Shown here: positions 22,838 to 34,800 of the stretch, one piece after another
Numbering within the stretch: position 1 is the stretch's first letter
How the letters are laid out: each line of letters opens with the position of its first letter
Source of the DNA: Dipteris shenzhenensis
Lineage: Eukaryota > Polypodiophyta > Polypodiopsida > Gleicheniales
Assembly (NCBI GenBank): GCA_047967505.1
Contig: CM106538.1
Length of the DNA stretch: 64,000 nucleotides
Strand: one strand, 5' to 3'
The notes under the pieces: generated by a model
The model's input: the letters and a program-made list of their open reading frames with translations, nothing else
Told to the model about the DNA's origin: nothing
Databases searched by the model: none
Made by a program: the position numbers and the translations under genes

Positions 22838-25800
22838 CAATCATAGATGCAGGTCGCAGCTCTAGGCACAAGTCGAATGTGTAGTTGCACGCTCCAAATA
22901 GGTTAAGCAAGTTGTGTTTCGCCTCTGTTCCAATCGCGCTGCCAATACAGTCTTAGGCCTTTCAGTTTGCAGCTCCTACCAGCCCTTCAAGTCACATCTC
23001 AAACTCAGGTCACAGAGTGCGGTCTTCAATTCCGATCAGTTCATTAATGTTCCGTTCAGTTTCAGGCTTCAGCTCACAGCAAAACAGGCCCCAATTCTGG
23101 GTTGGGCTGAACCCCCTAGCCCAACTCAGGGGTTAACTCCAGTAGAGGTGGGTTTCTCCAGCTTATACAAGCCAATATGGAGACTCCCAAGGTGAAAGCG
23201 TTCATTCCCTGGACCCCGGCTAGCAAGTTCTCCTACTCAGCTGCTGTTACAGCTTTTGCCCTGACTCCTACTCCGTATGCAATTACGTACCAAAGGTTGA
23301 AGACTCTTTCAGAAAAGTTCATGATATGGAGGGCAATGGAAAGCAAGAAGTCATCCATGATGCACTACACACATGTGATGCATCTCCACTAATACCACAG
23401 CTAGTTTCTAAAGTGCAGGGAATGGTCACCACTTGAGTGAAATCAATGAAACAAGAGATGATTGCTGATGTAAAACAGCAAAGTGAACAAAGCTGATCTT
23501 TACATGGAATTGAAAGAGCAGGAAGCCAAAGAAACTAACAGGCTGATTTTACGGGGAAGGGATTATGAGATGGTTGTCTTGGCACAAGGGAATACACAGA
23601 AGATAAAATCAACTACCTCAAGGAGAAGATACCAAAAGTGGAATGGAACCAGATGTTATCTTGATATCCAGCAAAAGGGAACATAGATACAATTCTCTCT
23701 CAGTGACAAGGCAGCAAGGATCAAGATTCTCCAGCAGATACACAAGCTGAAGGGCAAGAAGATATGGATATCTGAGAAGCTCCATTGAACTTAATAAAGT
23801 GAGAGAAGCTAGGAAAGCAGGAAAAGGAGCAGTTTAGCATGAAGGACAAGAATTGATTAGAGATTCCAAATCTCAGCCCAAAGACTCTCAGCCTTAAACT
23901 GATGTAATGAAGGTCACACTATGATAGTACTAGAATATAGGTATGTTCTATAATAATTTTGAGCTGCTTTATGCACTCTCTAGGAGATGCTTTGTGCACC
24001 CCCCTTCTCCTTCTTTGTTACGTGTACCTTGTCTCATAGGCTCGTGAGGCCTTCTACAGACATTAATGGATCTTTTCTCATTTCATTACACCACTTTTGC
24101 ATTGAGAGTGGATGGGCCAAGGCATACCCAGGGAGAGTTGCATTTGTAGTTTATGTGATCAGTAGGAGGTTGCATCGGAGGACTATTTTGCTTTCAAATG
24201 CCCTGTATACTATGAGATTGGAGGTCATTATTAGTGCCTCTTAAGGGATGGTTTCGGACCCTTATCTAGGGTCTCTTTCCTACCCAAATCAGAGATGCCT
24301 GTTGTCCATCTATGAGGCCATCCGACCGAAGGAACATTTGAGGCGACATCAGGGTGGAAAGCCAGACTCTATGTAGAGCATGATCACCGAGTTTTTCCAG
24401 CCAAAGAGCACTGACCAGCAGGGCAGAGGGAGACGATGTGCCGTGAGGACTAGAGCGAGTATATGGTAGACTCGCCAATGAGTTGATGCACATATCAGAC
24501 TAAGGGACCTTCCCTCCATGCTCATCACAGATTGGGAACTTCTGACGGGATGATAGTGGTACTTGTTCGTCGCAAGGCCATAGCTCGAGGGCCATAGCTC
24601 GGAGATCATAGCGGATCACACATATCGACAGTTGTCAGTGCTCTATCGTAGTCATTACACCACCACAGCCTCGTGCATCACCGATCCCCCCCCTCTTAGG
24701 CTTGACCTCTCCACCAGCTTCCAAACAATCACCACAGTGACACCGGCCCCCATCTTCTTCATGAGCTCAAAGTTTTCTCCTAATGTATTTGTCATGGGTG
24801 TTGATGTACGCTTAAAGGCTCCACCCCTGCCCCTTGTTGTATTAGGTTCTTTCAATCTCACAGACCCTTTGTTCTTTCAAAGAATTGTAATAAACTTGTA
24901 ATAAGCATCATAGAGAGGGGACGGTCCGAGTGATGGCAACGAGGCAGGAGGGGAAATGGACTGCATACAAAGATGAGGTAATTATACGAGAGAAGGCAAA
25001 AAGGGAGAGATAGAGGCAGACAACGCATGACGGTTTTGGACCTATGAGATAGAGACACGTGAGAGATTGGGTATGGCTGTTTGGAATTGTTATGGCACCC
25101 TTTATTGTGACCCAATGGGTTTCTCAAAGATTTACACAAATAGAGATGCCATTTTCTTTTTCTTTTTTTCAATAAAAAGAATTCTATTAAGTATGAAAGA
25201 AACCCGCAAGCATAAGCTCAAAAGAGGAAATACATCATGCAAAGCATGAGAGAAAGTCTTCTCAAAAAGAGCTAGAAAAACGCCTAGGTGGAGGCTGAAA
25301 ATGCCACCTCAGCCCTGCAGTAAACTCTGAGAAGGGAGAACCCCTCCGTTCTCCAAGGAAGATAGTCCTCTTTGCAGTGGCTGCCCAAGATGAACCCTGC
25401 ATGGTACCCCAAATGGTCACGAGAGGATCTACACTGGTTCACTGCAATCCCTCCATGAATAGAAAGCCAAAAGGAAAGAGTGATTTTTCTATTTCTAAGG
25501 GATTTCCAAGGTCTCTTCTAGAAAACCCTCTGCAAGTTTGGAGATATCTAAAAGTTATCCCAAAGAGTGGTTGTGGAAGGCCTCCAATCTCTATAGCTGA
25601 ACTGGAATCTCCTGGCATTACTGATAGTGTAACAAAAGTTTTCTCTTGGTGCTCCTTATCAATCCACTCCCACTCCCCAGGGAAAGAACATGGTGGAGAG
25701 GGAGAGGGAGAGAGAGAGGGTAGGCTAGGAAGAGAGAAGATAACACTCAAACGGAAACATGATGAAAGTGAAAGGAAATGGAAATGAGCAATAGACCAAA

Positions 25801-28800
25801 ATGGAAAGACTCACAATGATAAAGCTTGATGTGGAATCCTTGATGTGACACACAAGTATAATCATATATAGGATAGACACACACTAGAATACCAAAGTGT
25901 ATATGGGATATCTCCCAATATGACACGTGGCACTCACACATAAGACTCTACTAGAACTCCTAGTAGAACACACTAAAACACACTCAACCTGACTTCATTT
26001 TCTAACACCCCCCCATGAAGGAAAGGTGAGGGACAACTGGACTAGAATCAAGAACAGAACATGACAATGACGGACTACTAATATGTGCACCCCAAGTAAC
26101 TCAGAGGCTAAAGTCTGATAATGTTCAGAGATTGATCCAAGAACTCTCATGGCTTGAGACACAACATGACTCAGAGGATCATGTCTTAGCATGGCTACAT
26201 GACCCGCTCATAGGTCTAGGAATACACCACCATCCTAGAACTCGGACAGACCTTATAAATAAACCCTATCAAAGTCAATACATGGCTCCCACAATAGATC
26301 CCCCTCGTGGCTCCAAAACAGGGTGACATGGAGCCACACACCATAGATAGCAAAACATCATTTTAGAAGGACTATCCAAGGCTGAAAATCTTTATTGATT
26401 ACAAGAGATTATTACATTCAATTGTTGGGGGACTATCAGGGTAGAGTACCCATATACACCAAGCTCAGGGACATATTAAGAAGACATATTCATCATCCTC
26501 ATCTACCTCCTGAGGGAAGGATAGATTTCTTTTCTTTTTTTTTTTTTCCAAGAAAAAGACTTCTATTAAGTAAGAAAAAAAACCCGCGAGAGCAAGCTCA
26601 AAGCGGAATACATCATGAAATCATGAGGATAAATAAAAAACCCCCTCAGAGTGAGGTGGAAAACAACCAAGGCTGAGGCTGAAAGTGCCATCTCAACCCT
26701 GTAGTAGTTTCAGAGAAGAAAGGAGAATCCTTCCATTCCCTGAAGAAAGAAGCCCTCCTAGCTGAGGCTGCACAGGAGTCCCCCTGCATACCCGTCCATA
26801 TGGCCATCAAAGTATGTACAATGTCTGTCCAGATACTAGCCAATGTGTGCGAGGGATGAACCTGAGTACCCTCCAAAGCCTTTGTGCATCTGGCTCTCCA
26901 GATATGCCAGGATGCTATGCTCGCTAGAATCTCCCAAGAAGTATCCACAGAGACATGTACAGCTGTAAAAGGAAGGTGTGGTACCACATCCAACGAACAG
27001 GACTCAATCCGATGACGTCGAACCGAAATGGCCCGAGAGGAGTCAACTCCCTCATAGAAAACCTGAGGTCCTATAAGAGAGAGCCAAGCCACCGAGCCCC
27101 ATGTCATAAAAAGTGGGGAATGGTTAAAGTGACTGAAAATCCTGGCTACCCCCATCCAAATCAACCTCGCCTGTCTGCAATCCCATAAGCAATGCTAAAT
27201 AGACTCCGAAGCAAAAAGGCATCGAGGGCATGTAGGGTCGGCTCCGAACCTGGACCTCCAAAGGTTCACTGCAATTCCTCCATGGATAGAAAGCCAAAAG
27301 AAGATAGTGATCTTTCTATTCCTATGGGATTTCCAGAGCCTCCTCCAGAAGCACCTCTGCTGATCCGCAGTAATACCAAAAGTCTCCCAATGAGGAACTC
27401 TGGAGGGTCTCCAACCTCTACTACTGAGCTAAAATCTCCTGGCATTACTGACCGTGTAACGAAAGAAGGGGATGCTCTTCTCTCGATGCCCTGCGTCAAT
27501 CCACTCCCACTCTTCGGGGTCCCACTGCAAATACCTGATGGGAACTCCCCCATAGAGCCAGAGCCTCCAAGACCCGGTGGAGAGTAGCCGGGGGTCTGGG
27601 TCTAGGAACCACTCTGAATCTGATCCCTGCATCAAAAGACCTACAACCCTGATAGGCTGAAAAGCAGACTCAAGCAAGATGTCCTCTGTGGACCTGAGCA
27701 ATCTGCCACCATCCTGGACACTAAAAACCAAAGCATCCTCCTGTGCGTCTCGGAAGGCCAAAACCTGAAGCGGAACCCCGCCTCTCGAAAAAGTACCTGC
27801 CCAAGTGGAGGAAGTGAGTGGCATATCATCTGTGTCTACCCAAACCTCTAGAAGGGCTGCCTCAATATGCAAGATCCTCCCTGCACTCCCTCTGAGATGT
27901 CCTGTCAACCTTGATTTGGTCTCCTCTGGAAGCCTGCGGAAAGCTTTCCAAGACCCCATAGAAGAAGCAGGTCCCCTCTCCCACCTGGACCACTGCATGT
28001 AGAGTGAGGCACCCAGTGGTCTGCCATGATCATCTAAAATATTGTCATTCCACATGATGGGTTGCCTATCAATCTCTTCCCAAGAGGAAGGAGGAATCCT
28101 CCGAAGAGTGCTTCTGAAACTGGCCCAAGCTTTCAGAATGGCAACCATGAGAGGGGACGAAGATGACCTGAGGTGTGCTGTGGTGAAGATCCATCTAACA
28201 CTGCTCATCCAGTCTCCTCCTGAAGAAGGTGTGCACCTCTGTATGCTGCTGATAAGAAAGTCCTTCCACGGTTCCTGCCCTGGCATAAGTCCCCGCACCA
28301 CCATCTTGCAAAGTAAAGCTCTGCACTGTAAATCTGGATCAATAATATTGAGACCCCCATCCTGTGTAGGGAGGATGAGGGTCTCCCAAGCCACCCTGGC
28401 TAAGGCATCTGCTATGCCATCAAGCCCACTCCAGAGAAAGTTTCTAATCGGTCTTCTGAGCTGAATGATGCAGTCCCTAGAACGGCACCAACATGAACAA
28501 ACAAACCAGGCTGTGGCCAAGAGGACCTGGTTGACCACCACAACTCTAGAGGCAAGATCCAGCTTGGCTGAGCTCCAAAAAAGAAGCTTCCTTCTGATGC
28601 TCTCCAAAACGGGAGCAAACTGCTGCGTGGTAGAAATATCCAAGCCGACGTGGCAGGCCAAATACCTGATAGGCACACCCCTCTGAACCCAAGTGAATCC
28701 TATGTCAAGCCCCCAAACTGGAGTGTCCTCATCATTGATCCAAAAGCCATTGGATTTATGCCAATTTATCTGCGCCCCTGCTGCCAAGCAAAATAAATCC

Positions 28801-31800
28801 AATGCTGTCCTGAAAGAAGTGAGCGTCTGTGGAGTGGCATACAAGTAAACTGCTGTGTCATCAGCCAACTCATTGTCAAGTAGCTCCTCTTCCCTTTTGA
28901 TGGGAAGTCTCAGCCCAAAGATGTCAGCTTGAGATCTAACATAGATACTCATAGCTTCGGCCACGAACAAAAAAAGGAAAGGAGCAAGGGGGCATCCCTG
29001 ACGGACTGATCTCGAAATCTGAAATCTCTCACCCCTTACCCCACCAATAAGTACCTGGCTGTGGGCTGATCTGTACAAAGAGGAAACACCTCTGATCCAA
29101 GCATCAGTAAAGCCAAAGCGTAGAAGGGTGCCCTCCAAAAAACCCCAATCTACTCAGTCATAAGCTTTTTCAAAATCCAAAAGTAGAATGGCAAGATTCT
29201 GGCCACTCTGCATGGCCCACTCTGAAGCTTTCCAGAAAGAAAAAATGTTATAAAAAATGCTTCTGCCATGCACAAATCCCGTCTGAGTGTCATGAATGAG
29301 ATCAGGGAGAAGTGGCTGCAAACGGAGGCTGATAGCCTTGGCCAGAATCTTGTAACAAGTCCCCAGAAGTGTGATAGGCCTCCACTGGGACACTAAATTT
29401 CTGCTACCTCCTTTTGGGATAAGGTGGATGAGACCCTCTGTAAGCGACCCAGGCATCTCGCCAGAGTCCCAAATGGCCTGCAGGGCTGAAGTAATATAGT
29501 CTCCAATCATATCCCAAAATGCAATGAAAAAAGACGGGGTAAGGCCATCTGAACCTGGGCACTTGCCCTTGTGAAGGGCTGAAAGTGCAGTCCTGAACTC
29601 TGTGTTGGTGAAAGGTGCGTCGAGTAGAACATGCATACCCGGATTCACCAACACAGGGATACTCTGCCAAATAGCGTGTCTAGCATCCTCTCTATCGTGT
29701 GTCTCAGGATCAGTAGTAAGAAGGGTGGCATAGAAATCTAAAGCTATGCGTAAGACATCATCAGGCTCTGTCTGTAAAACCCCATGTGAGTCAATAAGCT
29801 AGGATACACTCTCTCTACTATGTCTAGGGCCAAGAGTAGAGAAAAAGTGTTTATTGACTCTACCACCCATCTGAATCCAGAAGGACTCCCGTGCATGAAA
29901 GACATACTCTGCTCTCTGATCAAGCAATAACTGCAGATGAGCCCTCGCTGCAGCAAGGCGCTCCTGAATCCAAGCATCTGAAGGCCGTTTCTGCTCTTCC
30001 CTCTGCAAAGCTGCCAACTGCTGGCGAACACCAATCTCACGTCTGAGAATATCTTGTCTCCTGGTACAAGCAACTGAGCGGTAGAAGTCGCTAATACCAG
30101 AAAGGGCAGCGGCTACATGTGATGGATATGGCTGCCCACCCTGGACATGAACAAACCATATCTGCAGGGCTGCCTCTGTAAGGTCCTCCTCTGTGTAAAA
30201 GGCATCTGGAATCCTAATGCCGGCAGACCGGCCTCTCAAGTGAGGCTCTGAGATAGCCAGCACAACAGGGAAGTGGTCTGAAGTGGAAACCCCAGCAGCA
30301 GTGCAAACCGATCCACCTCTGTCTAGTGCCCAGTCATCTACATAGAATCTGTCAATGCGTGCATGAATAGGCATCTGTTGCCACCTGTTCGACCAAGAGA
30401 ACAGGAGGGACTGTTGCTGAATAAGAAAGGCATCATCACACTAAGTATCTCTGCCACAGAAATGAAAAAGGAAGGCATCCCAAGCTGCTCTCTCCAAAGA
30501 GTGAAGTCCCTTCTCTACCCCCTTTTTTGTCTGAAGGTAACTCAACCATGTTAAAGTCACCTCCAATCACCCATGAATCCACAATGGGGGCCCAGGAGAG
30601 CAAAGTCTTCCACATAAGGACAGGTTCCCCTCTAATGTTGGAGGCATATAGGTTAAGGAAACCAACCTTACGCCCTCCAATCAAAAGAATAATCCACTGA
30701 GCTCTAGAGGGAATGATGACTCCGTGCCCAACAACTAAGGGGAGAACCAACTGCAAAACTAAAATAGAAGTGCCCCCCCTGGTGCCCAAGGCAGGCGACC
30801 AAAAAGTATGGCCAGAAAGCAACTTGCCTGATTTGGCACAATCTCTAGAATCCAACTTGTGCTCTTGAATAAATAATATATCAATGGAACCCCCAGTAAC
30901 ACCTGGATGAAGCTGATCCCGGATCAGCTGTCTACGGCAGCGATGTGGGATGCCACCTAGGCCCTATATGTTCCAACTAATAATCCTCATCGACGGGATG
31001 ATGTAGAGTGGAACACCTTACCCGACCTAGTCGCAGAAACAAACCCCTCAACAGGGGAAGACCTCCTGCTCGAGGAGGGAGGGATGGAACCAAGTGGTGG
31101 AAAATCACCAGGGAAAAGAATCCTGGCACCTGAAGAAGAAGCCCTGTCAACAGGAAACCCAATCACTGGCTCCCCAAAAGTAGCGGGCACAAACTCCTCC
31201 TCTGGGAAATCTGAACCCTCTGCCAAGGCTGAAAACGAGTTCCTGTGGAGCAAGCCAGACACCGGAGTGCGAAGGATCCCTTGTGAGGGAAGAGGATCAA
31301 TAGTGTAAGCTATCCCCTTCCCCCTATCCAAGGGAGGAAGTGAGGAATGCTCTCTATCCTGTGTCTGCCCAGCCGCGGAGACCTCTCCTGCCTCAAGAAG
31401 AGCATCTGGCACCACTGGATCTAGGGAAGAAGCTGCAACCGGGGAGGAGGTCGAAGCTTCAGCATCTCGGACTGTGCATGGTGAGACTGGAGGGACAGCT
31501 CGAGGTGAAGCAGAGTCCACTAAAGTACCCTCGTGAATTGAAGGAGGGATCTGCACACGTACCGAAACCCACTGGAGAGCGTCGCGTGTTCCTAAGGTAG
31601 GTGGGGGTCGAGGAGCAGGTGAAGGACCTGTACCACCCCCTTATCGAGGCCGAGGAGCAGGTGCTGGACCTGTACCACCACCAGTCTGAGGAGGACCGCC
31701 ATGCGAAGGTCGAGGAGCAGGAGCTGGACCTGTACCACCCCTCTGTCGAGGTCGAGGAGCAAGTGCTGGACCTATAAAACCCCCCTGTCCCCCCTGTCGA

Positions 31801-34800
31801 GGCCATGGGGCGGTAGCTGTACCAGAGGGCTTCTTGGGCCTTTTCTTCTTCCTGGGGCAATCCCTGGCAAAGTGTCCAGAGGTCCTGCAAATCCTGCACT
31901 GGTCCTGTCTGCCTGAAATCTGTACTCTTTGGCGAAAAAAGGAACCATCCGGGTGCTGGATCATAACGTGATCCATCTTGAGGTTAGGATCCTTGCAAAG
32001 GACCCTAACTCTAGGAACCCCATCAGCCTTGGTTGCCTCTGTTGCAGTCAATGGCAACCTAGGGAGGGGTGGGATCTCAGCAACTACGCCAAAATGCTCC
32101 CCAATAACAGAAAGAAGTCGATGGTAAACCTGGGGAAGCCCGAGGAATCTGATGAAGAGCGAGAAGATTTTCTTATCTGCCTCCACTGGGTCGAAACCAA
32201 TATGAAAGGCTTCAAAGAAGATCTTCCTGTGTCCCAGGTATAAAAACTTGAGCACAGTGCTCGCAGCCTCTGGAGTGTCAAAAACAACCTGGAAAAAACC
32301 TCGTCCCAGAAGACGAACATCTAACAATCGTGGAGTGAGGTCTGGGGGGAGAGCCGCAAGCATCCAGTCTCTGGCTTGGGATCTGGAGGGGTGAGACCTG
32401 AAGATGCGTGCTAGCAACGTGGTAGAGCATTCAATCTCTACATCCTTCTTGAGCTACTGCAACTCGTCTTTAGAAAAGGTAATAGTTTTTGCGGCCGGTG
32501 GAGGTGGAGTAGGATTGGCTGACGGAGTATCCATCGCCAATCGAGGAGGCCGACTCTAACAAATTAAAGGCTCCTTCCGCTCCAAAAAAAGCTGCACGAG
32601 AAAATGGGGGCAGAAGAAAGGGAAAGGAGGCGAGGAGGGAGCAGGGGGAAGGGGAAAGAAGGGGAGGGTTGAAGGGGAGAGGCTGAGAGGCTAAAGGGGA
32701 AAGGGGCAGGCTGAGAGGGAGGGAGGGGGCAGGCTAGGAATAGGAAAGGGAGAGGAAGGAGAAGCTGGAAGGGGGCGGGCTGGGAGGGGGAGGGCTGAGA
32801 GGGAGAGGAGAGGAAGGAGAGGGAGAGGTAGAGGAAGGAGAGGGAGAGGAGGGAGAGGGAGGGGGCAAGGCAGGCTGTGAGGGGGAGGAGAGGGAGCGGG
32901 GAGTGAAGGGAAGGGGGAGGAGAGGGAGAGGAGGGGGCGGGCTGAGAGGCAGAGAGGGGGCAGAGAGGCAGAGAGGGGGCGGGGGAGCAAGCAGGGAGGG
33001 GGCGGAGAGGCAGGGAGGGGGCGGGGGAGCAGGGGGCAGGCTGAGAGGCAGGGAGGGGGGCGGGGGAGCAGCAGGCAGGGAGGGGGCGGAGAGGAAGGGA
33101 GGGGGCGGGGGGGCAGGCTGAGAGGCAGGGAGAGGGCGAAGAGGCAGAGGGGGCAGGGGAGCAGGCAAGGAGGGGGCGGAACAGCAGGAAGGGGGCGAGG
33201 GAGCAGGCAGGGGGAGGGGGCGGAACAGCAGGCAGGGGGAGGGGGCGGAACAGCAGGTAGGGGGAGGGGGCGGAACAGCAAGGAGGGGGCGAGGGAGCAG
33301 GCAGGGGGAGGGGGCGGGGGAGCAGGCTGAGAGGAGAGAGGGAGGGACGGGCTGAGGGAGAGGGTGCAGCAAGGGAGCGGGGAGGAGCAGTAGCTCGCAG
33401 ATACATGACAGTAAGTGGGGATAGATTTCAGAGATGAGCAGTGAGAGAAAAAGTGGGTGTCGAAGTGTCATCTTCAAGTTAGCATGCTCCTTGGATTGTT
33501 GTTTGGCGAGCTTCTAGAAACAACGGTCCTCTGTATGGCCAAGCTTCTTACAATACATACATTTTAAAGATTGAATGGATTCTTATCCTTGGAATATAAT
33601 GCCTGCCCCTCACATTCTTGTGCCTTCGTTCATGATCGAGAAGCATTGCAACCATTTCATCAAAGGACATATCTTGTGTTACATGAAGCGTTGGTATGAT
33701 ATCACGATACTGAGGAATATCCTCAATGCTGGAAAGGAGGACAACCATCAGATCATCTTCCTCAATAGGGACCTTCAAAGAAGCAAGTCGGGTGATGAGG
33801 GATTCCATATGATTCAAGTGAGCAATAAGAGAATCTTCATGCTTCATGTGGAGCTTAAAGAATTTCTGTCTGAGAAACACTTTGGAGTTGATAATTTTGT
33901 TGCCAAATAAGCGCTCTAGCTTGTTCCACAATTCATGTGCGGTGTCATCAAAATCCAAGTGATGAATAACGTCATCAGACAAACCCAAACCAATGATAGA
34001 AAGACCTTTGCCATTGAGAGTTTCCCATGCTAGAATTTTCTTCTCATCAGATTCAGGTTTCTTTTCTTTGCCACTAACCACCTTCCACACACCTTCCTTC
34101 ATAAGCTAAAGCCTCAGCTTGGTTTGCCAAGTTGGAAAATTCTTACTAGAAAACTTTTCAATGACAATTCCCGCTTTGGAATACCCCATGTTTGCTTCAA
34201 ATAATGTAGCAATACGAGCTGAAGTGCGAGATTGGAGCAAAGGCTAGAATAATCTGGGATGTAGCAGCAACTTAGCTTGTAGTCGGGGCAGGAAGAGGCA
34301 TCGAACCAGCTGGAACAGCGTAGGTAGTAGCTCATGTTGCAGTTTGGGCATTCTTGAGGCGTGAATACAGCAACAGCAACACTCTTCAAGTAGGTCATCT
34401 TTTCACAAATGGGATCCAAATGAGGTCATTTTTAGGGAAACCAAGTAGAAATGTCTCCACAACAGTAAGCAACTATTTCCCTCACAAAAACGCCCCCAAA
34501 ACAACAAAAACGAGATGTCTTTCAGCAAAAAATGGGCTGCTTTTGAGCAAAAAAACGAGCTGTCTTTTCCTCTACAAAGAAGCCCACTAATGCCCACGCG
34601 AATGATGACCAAGTTGCTCCAAATCTAAGCAATATTTGCAGCAAATTCGAGGTTGATAGTCGCAGCAGAAATCCGCAGCAAATCATGTAGCAGCTTCACA
34701 AAAACAACTCCAAAGTTGATGTAGATCAGTAGCTCATGGAGGGGCTAAGGGTGAAGGAAGAAGGACTGCTTTCCAAGAGGAAAGAGGGAGAGTAGCTCCT

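Larger units (their letters stand above)
26530..33418 (-). mobile_element. LINE-A, full-length L1-type LINE (6.9 kb)
   Basis: It is bounded by a perfect 11-bp target duplication. A poly(A) tail (minus strand) lies at 26530-26548. A C-rich 5' leader of about 880 bp, ORF1 and ORF2 follow in order. ORF1 and ORF2 overlap by four bases (ATGA) at 30987-30990. Only a handful of stops and one frameshift break the frames. It is nested in the interior of the gag-only LTR element and is the youngest layer of the nest. Confidence 0.93.

Noticed and set aside
32564-33477. Three long proline-rich open frames on the minus strand
   Set aside because: All three frames stay open because the leader is C/T-rich and lacks stop codons; the repeats are DNA-level and no protein family fits.
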